A stretch of DNA of 64,000 nucleotides from Dryomyza anilis. Taxonomy: Eukaryota; Arthropoda; Insecta; Diptera; Dryomyzidae. The position numbers were made by a program, and so were the translations under genes. The notes under the pieces were generated by a model, which made no database searches, had not been told where the DNA came from, and was given only the letters and a program-made list of their open reading frames with translations. This document shows positions 46,343 to 58,767 of this stretch, piece by piece (the stretch's first letter is position 1; each line of letters begins with the position of its first letter). The stretch lies in NCBI GenBank assembly GCA_951804985.1, contig OX638131.1, forward strand, positions 41,668,044-41,732,043, written 5' to 3'.

Positions 46343-46895
46343 TGAAATCACGATTACAGAAAAAGTTGAAGAGTTAGAGCAATGAAACTTTAGATTTAGA
46401 TTACTTATATATCTAAGCTGTCTGAACAAGATTGGTATAATCGGTCTATTGTGACCTGAGAACCGACAACTTATGTTCAAATACCTCAAATAAAATTTAC
46501 ATCTACGAATCAATTTTACTGTATACGTGCTCAGGTAAACTTTTGTTGGTCAAATATATATATTGACATCATGCTGAAATACATGAAAATAATGTTTTCC
46601 CACGAAACGACTTGTGGTTTCCAAAAAAAAAATTGAAATTCGGTACACCTACCCATTTGTAAATATGGGTATCAAATGAAAGAAATTTCTTCAGGGATGG
46701 AAAGTTTGTAGATATTTTCAGGATTCGAATACCCTGGTGACCTATATACCACTTTGAATGGTAACCACACATATGTGTAGGGTATTTATAGTCGGCTTAG
46801 ACCGACTATAATTTTGATAATCCTAACTATCATAATAACACCTACTTTAAAATTTCCCAGGTGATCTAACATACCCAACTGGGTGGTGTCTATTA
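46290..46895 (+). mobile_element. DINE-1/mini-me-like element, second subfamily, 5' end lost
   Basis: A (CTGT)n run (46304-46341) is followed by a diverged core, GTAGGGTATTTATAGTCGGC, the hairpin TAGTCGGCTTAGACCGACTA and the end GTGATCTAACATACCCAACT. The end matches the miniature at 61446-61600. Confidence 0.65.
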
Positions 46896-47716
46896 TGCCA
46901 GGAATTGAATGTAGTTTTTTATTTGATATGCATTTTTTTTTATAATTCGACCTGTAATTACTAAATTATTGTAAAGTTTTCAAACTCGAACTTCGGCAAA
47001 AACAGTCATTTTGATTTTGTCCAATTTTTTTTTCAAAATTTTTTCTTTTATTTCTATATATTTTGTCTGAAATTTGGAGTGGTGTTTTTTGAAATGATTT
47101 TTTGTATATAACATATTTTTATCTCTAAACTTTATTCAAAATTACGTCTGAACATTTCTAATAGATATCTGTTATCAATTTGGTAAATTTTATTTTAGTT
47201 ATTGATCCATATTTTATATTGGTTATGCCGTGAAGTTGTTAGTTAAGTTTTCAAACTTTACTTTTCCAATTTTGATTTAGCTAAATTATTTTAAAAAATT
47301 ACTTCGGTCAATGTTTTAATGGTTTTTGGTGAAATGTAGAATGTAGTCACTGTAAATGCAAGGGCATTTCCAGAAAAACGTCAACCACGACTGAAAAATT
47401 CAAAATGCTCAAATCTTTGAAATATTTCTGAATTTGGAATCTTAAATATCTGAATCTAAATCTCTGAAAAGAACTTTCTATTCCGTTAACGGTAACGTAT
47501 AAAAAATACTCATAAAGTTACGTTACTGTGCAATATGTAAAAATATCCATTTTTCATGTATTTTGAGTAACCAAATAAATAAATTTAAAGACATACAGAT
47601 ACAAAATATTATATTCTGTTTTTTTACTTAACATTAGTAATTATTTCTAAAGCTCAAAAATAATGATATAAATTAAAATAACGGAAGCATTTCGATTTCT
47701 GTATAAGGGTTTTCGA
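46896..47716. other. AT-rich spacer, nothing recognised
   Basis: No coding frame and no firm repeat. It probably leads into the satellite-like DNA that follows. Confidence 0.4.
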
Positions 47717-47905
47717 TGTCCCGTCCGGAACCAAAAAGATACATTTATTACAATAGTAATAAGATTTTTATTTTTTTAAAGTTGAATCCGCTGTTTCTAA
47801 AGCAAAATTCCTCGGCATTATTTTCTTAGTAATTCTAGAAAATTTTGACAGCTAATTGAAATCTGTCCCGTCCGGAACTGTGACTACCAAAAATGTGGAA
47901 CTACA
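47717..47905 (+). repeat. Satellite-like DNA, TGTCCCGTCCGGAA motif
   Basis: The motif occurs at 47717-47730 and 47864-47878, about 147 bases apart. The same motif marks the units at 50.8-52.1 kb. Confidence 0.5.
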
Positions 47906-47912
47906 GTATAAA

Positions 47913-48730
47913 ATAAAAAACTAATAAAAAAAAACTTTTTAAAAAACAAGCTTTTAAAAAAATCTGTACTAAAAAATTAAAAATAAATTTACTAAAAATA
48001 TAAAATATATTTATAGTAGGTAGGTATGTATATTTATAATGAATACATATTAATATATGAAATAAATTAAATTCAATCTTATTCAATTTATATTAATAAG
48101 ATATACGTTTATAAGCAATTAATTTTAAAATTTACTAAGAGGTTTGCAAATGCAAAAATAAAAGCGTGCGGCGAAATTATTGAATATTACAGTCCAACTC
48201 TAGCACTAATAAACTTTGCAATTCAATTTAACTTTTCAATAGTTTTCAATATAATTTTCGAGTAGGGTAGATCTGTATGGAAGTATCTATGGGTTTTGTA
48301 GGCAATGCTGGTATCGGAAGTCCAATGATATTTTTTTGGCATGTGTTATGTTTTTAACTCAGGATAATCTGGCAAAAATGAACTTTTAATTAGAAATATT
48401 TATTTATGTACTTAACTTAAGTCATGGAATTGGGCTAAATGATGTAGATTAACGTTATATAGGGTCGTAATTTCAACGAGGTGTGTTACACCTGTCAAAT
48501 AAGCAAACCCTTTAAAATGATACAACTCTCGACTTATAACAGTAGTACATAGTTTTAAAAATTGAAGTAAAAGCTCATATTTTACATTATTTTCGCCATA
48601 TATAATCTGGGTGTGACTGGACAAAGAGACGTGATATCTCCTATACAATCTTGCCTTACACTGTGAAGGGTTATAGTGTGCTGAGCGGTTGCTAGATTTA
48701 ATGTATAAGGAGTTGTAGGTTTGTGATGTA

Positions 48731-48791
<61 letters not shown>

Positions 48792-49130
48792 TGATTATAA
48801 TTGTATTCCTGTATCAAATACAAATTCATATTTAGGCTACATAATTACGAATGAAATATGCTCGTAGTTTTTAATATTTTCGCCGCACGCTTTTATTTTT
48901 GTATTTGCAAACCTCTTAGTAAATTTTAAAATTTATTGCTTATAAACGTATATCTTAGTAATATAAATTGAATAAGATTGAATTTAATTTATTTCATATA
49001 TTAATATGTATTCATTATAAATATACATACCTACCTATAAATATATTTTATATTTTTAGTAAATTTATTTTTAATTTTTTAGTACAGATTTTTTTAAAAG
49101 CTTGTTTTTTTTATTAGTTTTTTATTTTTC
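47913..49130. mobile_element. Long-TIR element (arms about 260 bp)
   Basis: 47913-48185 and 48875-49130 are reverse complements with minor indels. Shared landmarks include AGGTAGGTATGTATATTTAT, TACTAAGAGGTTTGCAAATG and AAAAGCGTGCGGCGAAA. The interior of about 690 bp holds an (AT)n run and a sequence like the family A/B terminal block (ACAAAGAGACGTGATATCTC near 48620). No transposase is recognised. The exact outer ends and target duplication are obscured by A and T runs. Confidence 0.85.
48732..48787. repeat. (AT)n microsatellite
   Basis: About 28 AT units occur without interruption inside the long-TIR element. Confidence 0.95.
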
Positions 49131-49189
49131 CTTTTTTAGTCATTATATGGTCATTAGAATTATTATTTTGCATAGATCGGTTCAGCGGT

Positions 49190-50480
49190 TACCAAGTTAT
49201 AATTTTTGCTCTTAACACCCTCTGTCGATGGAATTTAGAATTACTTTCTAGTCCTTGAAAATTTCCCCAAGGATTTCCTGTACCAAGCATTGTCAAGATC
49301 AGTGAAGTGGTTATCGAGATATAAAATTTTGATCTTAGCACCCTCTATCGTTTTATAAATGTAGTAACCAAATAATAATTCTCCGCCAAAACAACTTTTC
49401 TCAAAGACAATTCTTTCTCAGACTGCCCATCCCCGTAGAATTCTTCCCAGTAGAATATTTAGCCGTAGAAATCTTCGCCGTAAAATTCTTCTCCAGATAA
49501 CGCATTTCCGTAGAATTCTTCCCGGTAGAATTCATCCCGGTATAATTGTTCCCGGTAGAATTCATTCCCTTTGAGTTTTTCCCAGTAGAAGTTTTAGTGT
49601 GGTGAGTTTTAATGTGGTGAGTTTTAGTGTGGTAAATTTAGATGCAGTGAATTTTGGTGTGCTGAGTTATAATGTGGTGAATTTTATTGTGGTGAGTTTT
49701 AGTGTGATGAATTTTTATGTGGTGATTTTTATTGTGGTGAGTTTTAGTGTAGTGAATTTCAGTGTGGTGAGTTATAGTGTGGTGAATTTTGGTGCGGTGA
49801 ATTTTTTTTGGGGAGTTTTAGTGTGGTGAGTTTGTTTTTCTTTATCTTATTTTGTCAATTGCTTTTGTTTTCGTATTTTTGCTTTTGCTTTTGTTTTATG
49901 CTTTTGCTTTTCATTTTTTTTTTTGTATTTGAGTTTTTTGTTTTATGTTCGTGGCTGGTGAAAGTGCCGAGTTATATCATATTGAAAGTTTAGGTTGTAT
50001 GGGAGGTGCCACGCTTCTTTGTCAATCCCGCCCATATATAGCTTATCATTCCTTCCAGATTATACCGCATCTGTGGTAAAATTTCAAGAAAATCGGATCA
50101 GCAGTTTAGACGGAGAAGCGAAACAAACATACAAACAGATTTATTATATTATTAGGATGTCATCTTTCTAGGTGAAGAACGCACTTCAGAGGGTGCATTA
50201 ATAATAAATGTGACCTCTAGCGGAGAAAGTTCTAAGTTTGCCAAATTTTTCCCCGTTGCCAATACTATACATGTTTTAAATTTCAATTTTCTAGGTGATG
50301 AACGCACTTTAGAGGGTCCATTAATAGTAAATGCGCCCTCTAGCGGACAAAATTCAAAGTTCTGAGTTTGCCATATTTTTCCTCGTGTCTAAAACTATAC
50401 ATATTCTAAATTTCAACATTCTAGCTAAAGAACAGAACTCACACGGTCCAAAAATAGTTTTATCGCCCCCTATCGGCCAA
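49190..50480 (+). repeat. Tandem repeat of about 125 bp, interrupted by a family A element
   Basis: CCCTCTAGCGG or near variants recur at about 49217, 49338, 50213, 50336 and 50466. In the last three units TTCTAGGTGAAGAACGCAC and TAAATTTCAA flank the motif. Spacing is 121-130 bases once the family A copy at 49350-50158 is removed. No coding content is seen. 50480-50700 contains AACAAACG units and A runs. Confidence 0.7.
49350..50158 (+). mobile_element. Family A element, 5'-truncated
   Basis: It begins at TTTTATAAATGTAGTAACC and has all later parts: GTAGAATTCTTCCCAG units (49433-49590), a short minisatellite (49590-49830), a T-rich tract, GTGCCGAGTTATATCATATT, GGAGGTGCCACGCTTCTTTG and the end TTATTATATTATTAGGA. 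The first 120-150 bases seen at 8896 are missing. Confidence 0.8.
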
Positions 50481-50699
50481 AATTCGTACTTTAAAATTTA
50501 TTTTTATATGTGCCACATAGAATACTATATGTGTTTCAAGTTTCAACTCGATCGGATATAAGGAAGTGTGTTAAATTTGATATTTTTGTGCCCGACATAC
50601 TAACAAACGAACAAACGAACAAACGAACAAAGGTACAAACAAGTGAAGTTAAATAAAAGCTTGTAATAAAAAAAAACATAAAATTTAAAAAAAAAAAAA

Positions 50700-52150
50700 A
50701 AAAAAATACAAATCTTAAAAAACATCTGAAAATTTGGATAGTACATCACTTTTCATTTCGTAATAATGATTATTAATATTGTCATATACAAAATTATTTT
50801 TAGTAAAAAATCGTAGTGCAAATTTCCATATGGAACGTCCGGAATTATTCTGCGATTTATTACGAAATAACTGTAAAATTTAGAAACAATATGTACATAT
50901 ACAAAAATAAAGTAAATTGTATCAGCTATGTTTTGAGATAATTCAAAAAAATATATTGTACGAAAAAAGTATTTTTAGAATAACGAGTTGGGAAAGTTAG
51001 GTCACATGGGTAAGTTCGGTCATATGGGACGGACTGTTATAGTCGATCGGGCCCGACTATGGAATACCCTACACCTTAATGTGAGATATCTAATTGTATA
51101 ACTCATAATATTATTCACATATCAGAAATTTACGTCTTATATAATTTAAAAAATTGATATAAAAGTATAAAATATCTAATAAAAAAAAAATAAAAATAAA
51201 AGTGGGCGTACCACGCCTATTTTTAAAATTTTGTAAGGCAAATATTTCACAGATTTGATTTTAATAATTTACGGATCAAATTTCCACTATGAAAACCCGG
51301 GAAATAATGAAAAAAAAGTGGGCGGATCACGCCCATTTTTGGACCACATATTTTTAGGTGAATTATAATAATATGTTTTAAATTTTATAACTATATTTTG
51401 AATACTTTTCGAGTTATTAGTTCCTAAAGAGTTATATAAAAGTGACTTGTATGGGAGGTGGGCGTCTCCGTTGACAGATTTGGCTCATTTTCAAACTTAG
51501 TTCCTACTTTTGGCTAAAATATATTGAAATATTTCATCGTATTCTGATCAGTATTTCTCAAGATTTTCTGTATTCGGACAGCAAGACAGCAAGACAGCAA
51601 GACAGACGGACATGGCTAAACGGACTCGGGTAGTGATGCTGATCATGAATATATATACTTTTCCGTACCGGACACGCCTCCTAAGGGGCGTTACAATATA
51701 TGCACAAAGTTAATATACCCTGTACCTCATAGGTGTAGGGTATAAAAATCGTACTGATAATTTCAATACGGAATTTTTTGTCCCGTCCGGATTTTTTTAT
51801 GTGATTTTTTTTTTTTTAAACTATAATATTTAGGAACAAAGTGTACATATACGAAGAAAGCACATGATTTCAGCTATATTTTAAAATATTTCAAAAAAAT
51901 TATTATTACGCAAAATTCGCTGACTTTTTGGCATTTCCATATGAACCTCGACATGCACTTCCGTGTCCGGAACTCCCACTATTTTATTTATATCTTTTGA
52001 TCTACCGTATAGAATTCTCTAATTTGATGTTTAGTCCTATTTAAATACTACATGTATCAAAAAAATCAAGTAAATTCATTACTTTTCCTTCGAGATACTA
52101 AAGTTTTAAGCGTACGAATGTCCCGTCCGGAAGTCCAGGAAATGCCCATA
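50700..52150 (+). repeat. Satellite-like array, about 180-bp units, split by a DINE-like insertion
   Basis: CGTCCGGAA-type motifs lie at 50836, 51784, 51963 and 52121. Removing the 767-bp insertion, the first three are about 180 bases apart and the last about 160. Other unit landmarks that recur are GTACATATACRAARAAAG, TTTCAGCTATRTTTT and TTTCCATATGRA. Confidence 0.7.
50982..51748 (-). mobile_element. DINE-1/mini-me-like element (copy 5) inside the satellite
   Basis: Complete-looking, minus orientation, very close to copy 2 (same ATGTGAGATAT spacer and no long AGCAAGAC array). Ends are AACGAGTTGGGAAAG and AGGTGTAGGGTATAAAAAT. Satellite sequence continues on both sides. Confidence 0.78.
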
Positions 52151-53898
52151 TGTAGATTTGTTTTTTTTTTCTTATGAAGTCAAATAAATGAAGAATGTGG
52201 TTAAAACAAACAGGTGTAATAGTTTTTCTACATATTCTTGGAAGTTTAAAAAATAAAAATATTTAGTCGTTTTTAATACAAATGTATTAAGATTTTACAC
52301 AGAAGTATAGCCAATTTAAGTAATAAAAAAAACTATTGGGTAAAAACATTTATAATCAATGAATTGATTTCCCTTATCCCCCTCACAAATAATTGAAATT
52401 TCTTCAAATTGATGTACTTATTAAATTAAGAACAATAAAATAATATATGTTTACTCCATTTGAAGTCAACGAAAAATAAGTATTTTAGAAGTCATCCTCT
52501 TTGAATACTAAACTAAGGAAAAATAAAAGTTTTGGACCTCTAACTTATATGGTTCCAGAAAAAGGGAAAAGTGAAAAAATAGTAAAAAATTTCAAAGCTT
52601 AAAAATTAGTTTACATAATTTTAAAGGTATTAAGATGACTTTTAATATGACATATTATTTCATTAATACCTTTCAAATAATACCTCAACTGATCTGTAAG
52701 TAAACTTTTTGAGATAAAAGCAAGTAAGTTAACCCACCTTGTGATTTGTTAACTATTTATTTCACTTAATGTCGCCATATTTCGGTATAAGATAGAGGTC
52801 CAAAATTTTCAATTTAGAATATCACTATATCAATGTTTCAAAAATAAATGCAATTAGGCACTATTTAATGTAAATAAGATGCATATTTTAATTTATTTTA
52901 AAGACAGTCTTTTGACTCTTTAATACAGTATTTCTTATTGTATAGCATTATATAGAAGAAAATTTTTATATTAAATACCAAAATCACATTTTTCTCTGCG
53001 TGTGAATATATTATACATATATAGGTACATCACCATATACAAATGTCTAACTTTAATGCTAGGCGAATTACTTTAATTGAGATAAATGGAGCCTGCAAAA
53101 GTTCTATCGCTAATGTGTTGGTTGCAGAGACTGCCTGGGAGGTCGTGGCGTTGTAATAAATATTTATATGCTTAATTTGTAATTGAATGAAAACAGTTAT
53201 GCTTGACAGTTATACGAATTGTACTAATGATGTTGAAAGCGCAAAGTGGTTAAATCGTTTTAACAAGAGCTTAGATCAGTTTGAAAGGGGTTTAAAACAT
53301 TTTAAACCACTCAAAAATTTAAATAAATAATAATTAAACAAAAAGCAGGTTTTAACATTTCAAAAAGCATTTCAAGAAGAGCCAACTAATTAAAAATTTA
53401 ACCCTTTAATGCTGCAAAATCCAAATATTCTTAACAGAATTTTGACAGAATTTTAAAGCCTTTTTTTAGTATCAATAAAAAAGTAAAGTAATTACAAACA
53501 GAAAATGAAGATTGAAATTAGGGTTAAGGGTTTAAAATGGTTTTAGGTACTAACATTTTAAAACGGTTCTATTTAGAGTATATGGAACAGTTGATGCTGC
53601 AATGAGGCGAAATCAATTCAGATTGTAAAAAGAGGTAAATTTAACTGACAAGCTAAATATTTTTATGCAAGGATTTCCATGGATAGCAAACTAATCGAAG
53701 AAAAGGATTCGATTTCACTGTCGGGGTTTTCCATAGATATAATTTTGATTACCGTTTCCAAGCTTTTGTATTAAAGTTACTTTTTATCCATTGAACCAAA
53801 ACCATGTCGAAAAACAAGAAATTTGAGAAATTTTTGAACATGAAACTGACACAAAATGACATAGTGAAAACCGAGCATAAAGTTTAATGAAAAATCAA
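52151..53898. other. AT-rich DNA with a small mixed-composition block
   Basis: No gene. 53070-53160 is briefly GC-richer (GTTGGTTGCAGAGACTGCCT) and unique. The rest is AT-rich. Confidence 0.4.

Positions 53899-53900
<2 letters not shown>

Positions 53901-53931
<31 letters not shown>
53901..53931 (+). repeat. Run of 31 A
   Basis: The run has no preceding LINE or SINE sequence that I recognise, so it is not assigned as a retroelement tail. Confidence 0.95.
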
Positions 53932-53932
<1 letters not shown>

Positions 53933-55089
53933 AATTAATTATAATTCTTTGTTTATTGTTTATAGCCCTAGACCCTAAATGAGTGCGTTTGCGTCGTTTA
54001 ACTGTCAAACTCGGCACATTTTTGAAGATTTTTTCCATAGTGGCATAATGCCAGATGAGGCCAAAAGAAGTTGCATACATAATGCTACATTACTAATGGT
54101 GTAATCCTCTTTTGCGAGAATTCAGCAATTTAAATATCCATGCTGATTGACGTCAAAGTTACATAGACTTTTTTACTATAGCTGCATATCGCCTGCCACA
54201 CGAGATTTTTTTAGGGACTTGGATTTTTTCGGTTCTGTACTGCTCGTGCATATTTCCCCGCTGATACATCATAGTATGCCTACAAATTTTTCTTACATTT
54301 TTTTGTTACAATGATTTTCATAGCATTTCTTTAAGGGACTTTCTGAACTGTGTACGATTTAGGACAGCTTCTATTATCACTTGGTGGACAAATTCTTCAG
54401 AGCAACTTCATTTTTCAGCTACTTCTCTGCCCGAATCATTTGGATTTTTATGAAAAATGCCGTAGACAAGGAAATCTCAGTGTAGATCTGATACACTTCA
54501 TGTATACATATTTCACACATTTTCATGTACATTTTCATGTATGCCAGATTTCATATTTAGGTTGTAGTTAATGTTTTTCAAAATCGGCAAACAGTTTGAC
54601 GGGAAACTTTTACAGTTTTGGCAATATTTATGTGATTTCATTTCAATTTTTTTTTTAATTTTACACTACTATTTTTCAAATTTAGGCTTGGTTCCATTTT
54701 TAGCAAATATTTCTGTGGAAATAAAATTATTTTTTTTTTTTTTGGTTATTTTTTTATTTTAGGACCCTTCTAACAAAAGTAGGTGGTAAAAAAAGATTGT
54801 TACAATTTTTTCGTGCGCACTTCTTATTTCTTACTGATTTGAAAGACTTGAAATGAATACTATTATTTAAATTGTTCAAGGTTTTTTAAGTATTTCAAAT
54901 GATGTTATAGTCAACACAAAAAGTAAAATAAAATTAAAACTTTTAACACTTTGATGCTGTAATTACTGCAATTTAAATAGTAAAAAAAATGGAATTTAAA
55001 TTTTCGATTGGAAACAAATGTGAAAAAGAGTCATCAAATCGTATAACGTTGCACTCAAATAAAGGTTGATTTAACCTCAAAACAACCGT
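53932..55089. other. Mixed to AT-rich DNA, nothing recognised
   Basis: Short frames (61-73 codons) at 53895-54571 resemble nothing known. Confidence 0.4.
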
Positions 55090-55940
55090 GAATTCGATTT
55101 TGCTGTTGTTGGTATATAGTTATTTTTTTTATTTTTTTTTTTTTATAGTTGTTTTTTGTAGTTGTTGTTGTGTCACGAGCTTACTTTTAAAATCCCGCAT
55201 TTTTGTCTGGCTCTTTTTGCTGCTGCTACTGGTTTTTTGTTCTTCGTTTTTTATCGTTTTTTGCAGATTTATTTCATTTTTCCTGCTTTGGCAAACGTAA
55301 TGAAGGCAACAATCAGCTTAACTGTAACTGGAAAATAAATTGCATTCGACGGTAGTCCTATGTTACATGTGGCTCTTTTTGCTTTCGCTCTTGCTGCGTT
55401 TGCTCTCTGCCTCTTCATCCCTGCCTCAGCCGTTGCTACTGCTTCTCGTTTATTGAAACTGTTTCTAGTTACGAGCTGTAGTGCTACTCAGGACGATCGG
55501 TGTACATGCACGGAAGCTGACAACACACAGAAAATACACATCACACATACACACAAATGCAACACTAATACAGCGGCAACAATTGCACGCAAACAAACAA
55601 CCAGCGAAATAAGCAGCAAACAAAGCAACACATCGCACACAAAGTGCTGCTGCTGCAGCTCCTGCTTTTGTTGCTTGTATCGTAGAACGTTAAGCCCTCC
55701 ATTATGAGGCTAGGCAGGCCAGGGCGTTGGCAGGAGGCCGGCCGGTCGGTTAGTCGCAGGATTTATGTGAGCCTGGCAAATATTAGACTGCAACCCTGCA
55801 GAACGCTTGTAGTTCAATTTCAAGCTGATGTTGACAGAAACCTCCGATTGGCGGCACCGAAGAGTTCTTGCCATGGCATACAATGTGTCGCTTTCGGCAG
55901 GAAATTAAATTTGAAAATTCATTTTTAGAAAAAGGCAACG
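55090..55940. other. Unique GC-richer island, no gene confirmed
   Basis: A 115-codon plus frame (55360-55707) starts with a hydrophobic stretch (LFAFALAAFALCLF) and then runs into Thr, Ser, Asn and Cys-rich low complexity. It overlaps the start of a 74-codon frame. It could be a small secreted protein but looks more like composition bias from CAA and CTG/TGC triplets. No splice or poly(A) evidence supports it. Confidence 0.3.
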
Positions 55941-57494
55941 TAATGCAATAACTGCATCATTTCCAGTTTAAATTTAGAATATTCAAAATTAATGATTAAA
56001 ATTTAATTTAGAATTATCCAATTCAACTCAGAGTAGACGAAATAGTTTTACAAATGATTAATATTGGTTCAAAATAGTTAAATTGATTTTAGATAAAACA
56101 TATTTAATGCAATTTTAAGTTAAATGTAGGCAAACTTATTTAAAATGGGCTGCTGAATTTGAAAACTTTCTAGACTACATTTTTGACGGCCCTAAAATAG
56201 TTCAGTATCATTTAGTTTGCATCAAAGTCGAAAAGTCGACGGAGTGAAGTTTATATAAAAATTTACCTATTTTCAAAATTCAAATTACACATTATGTTTG
56301 CAAATCTATTACGCCTCCTACAATAGTCACGTTTGAATACAAGATATAGTTTCAAATTTGAAGACGTTGTTATACAAAAAATGCAACCATTATGAGACAT
56401 TCCACACCTATCGACCAAAAGTTGGAACTTACCCTCTTCGCTTTCAATTAAACTTTTTTTTTAATTTTCTGTCCACTATTTCAGAGAAAAAATAGTTCTT
56501 CAGTCATCTTTTCATATTAAACATTTTTCTATATCACGAGATTAAAACATTGCCAATGAAAAGCTCTCACGCCGCGTATAGTGTCCCATTTTCACTTTTA
56601 GCTTGCCAAAAGTCATAACATGAAAACCAATAGATATAGGATATTGATATAAATATACGTTTTATATATAGATACAACTCTTCTGGCAAAAAATGGGACG
56701 AATCGGGCAACTGCCACGCTACCTTCCATACAAATGGTAATTAAAAATTTTGAAAATATCTCAAAACTTTGTATATATTTTATGAAGACACAAAATATTA
56801 TTTGTTACATTGAGAAATTAACATTTTTTTGAACTTCCACACTCACAATTTGCAAGAAATTCGAAAATAAAAAAAAAATTAAATTACAAAAAAATATCTT
56901 TACAATTAATCAGAATAATAATCAGAATCACAACCAATCATATTATTTGAGGGATTTTTTCATAACTATATCATTTCTCTGCTACTCTGCTATCATTTCT
57001 CTGCAGTGTAAACCCAGCGCTGTTTCCCATAAATCGAGCAACTGGCGTCATATTGTATGTTGTTCAGCATGGGCAAATTAGGACAGAATTTTTATTTTAT
57101 GGATTCTATTACAGGACAGTCCGAATATAGTACGTAGTATCATTTTTTTGTCAGTATTATATGATAAACAAAAGTTTCAATCCACTGATTCATAAAAAAA
57201 AATAAAATAAAAAAGTTACTATGCATAACGATTTTTTTAAAAATATGACCATCAATTAAAACCAAAAGTCATAATTAAATTTAATACATATATCTACATT
57301 AATTAGTGCAAAATAACAATATTGGCAGAAAAGTTTCAGCAAACTAATTATAAAATTCCCCAAATTGACGCAACTTTCACAAACAAATTTCTTTCATACT
57401 TTAAACTTTGCCTTCGCAGTATCGTTATATGAAAATAAGTTCGATTTCTTGGAAAATTAGATAATGTTTTATAATATATAAATATTTAACTTTC
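55941..57494. other. AT-rich DNA with a small SINE/E fragment
   Basis: 56546-56620 joins a scrap of SINE body (AAAGCTCTCACGCCG) to the end of family E (GTGTCCCATTTTCACTTTTA). 56630-56740 includes GACGAATCGGGCAACTGCCA and TACCTTCCATACAAATGG, loosely like the core of DINE-like repeats. No gene is seen. Confidence 0.45.
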
Positions 57495-58000
57495 ATAATT
57501 TAAAAAATGAATTTTAGGTTTTGGTAAGCTAAAAGTGAAAATGGGACACTGTGCGCCGTTGGGAATTAATGTAAATTTCTACTAACGACTATCTCAAAAA
57601 CCATTCTTCCACTTTTTGGTATTAAGTCGATGTGCCTTAGTGCCTTATACGAAATCCATTTGCTGAGAGGCCATTTGGCCTAAAGGATGTTTGTCTAAAT
57701 AGATATTTCCACGATTGGACATTTATCCGAAAGCCATTTGCCCTATGGGGTTTTGTCTGAAAGCCATTTGACGTGTGACAGAATGTGGTTAATAGTGAGC
57801 CTATTTTTGTGGAAATCGATTGTCGAATCCAGTTGAAGCTTAATAGAACCCTTTCGAGTGGTCTAGAAACCCTAAAATAGGATAATGGTATCATTTGGAG
57901 TAGTTCAACCTCCAAAAAACGACCTATTCATGACTCAAAAATTGTGAATACGTACATTTATAACGGTTTTTTTTTAGAAGAATAATGATGCTATTTGTAG

Positions 58001-58100
58001 TATCGGTATCTCAATGGGTTTTTGCGTTGGACTACGAGCTAAAAGACGCTGTTGCGTTGGACTACGAGCCGAAAGGATCAGGGTTCGATCAGTCAATAGC
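58001..58100 (+). mobile_element. Divergent tRNA-like SINE head in family E
   Basis: GGTATCTCAATGGGTTTTTG, a duplicated GTTGGACTACGAGC and GGGTTCGATC occur in A-box to B-box order. It corresponds to 21365-21480. Confidence 0.65.
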
Positions 58101-58451
58101 TGTCAATAGCAAACGTACGAGACGAATCAAACTAATTTATGCACAAATTAATAATGGAAATAACTCTTGGAGGTCTCGGACGACTAAAAATGTCATCTTT
58201 TGGTTTCTAATAAAAATGTTCGATTATAATCGGTTTTTGCCCCCTTTTTGGGAATGCAAACAGCTTCGGGCAATTAGCTTTCGTTGAACTGTTATACGGT
58301 CAATGGAAAACCTAAAAGAGTAAAATATTGCCTAAAAGAAGAGTGATTTAGAAATGTTTTTCATAGGCCAAAACTCTGTATCTTTTAATGCACTGAATAT
58401 ATTTTGTTTGATTGGCGATGTTTTTAAGATACAATAATAATAGTTTGAATC

Positions 58452-58767
58452 TACAGTCCTGTGTAGAATATAGGGCGAGCTCTCTCACCATTCGAGCTGT
58501 GCCTGTTATATTTGTACTCAAAATGGTGAGCCCTACAGTTTAATGCCGAATCCAAACGCTGGGTGAGAGCTTTTCAGATGCAATGTTTTACTCTCGAAGG
58601 TTTGCGATTGACTGCCGAGAGGTAGCGTCGCATAGAAAAATGTTTCTATGAAAAAGATGTTGACAGTTTCTGGGGATCGAACCGGGGACCGTTCGGCTCG
58701 TAGTCGAACGCAAAAACGACTTTTCGCTCGTAGTCCAACGCACTAACTAGACGAACTACCGACGCTA
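58452..58767 (-). mobile_element. tRNA-derived SINE nested in family E
   Basis: Full-length, minus strand: the tail CTACAGTCCTGTGTAGAATA comes first, the body follows, and the head has GGTTCGATCCCC and a duplicated anticodon-arm segment. It matches 20703-21018 and shares its position within E. Confidence 0.82.

Noticed and set aside
55360..55707. 115-codon frame with a hydrophobic N-terminus, possible secreted protein
   Set aside because: The rest is low complexity from CAA and TGC runs, no homology is recognised, and no splice or poly(A) context supports it.
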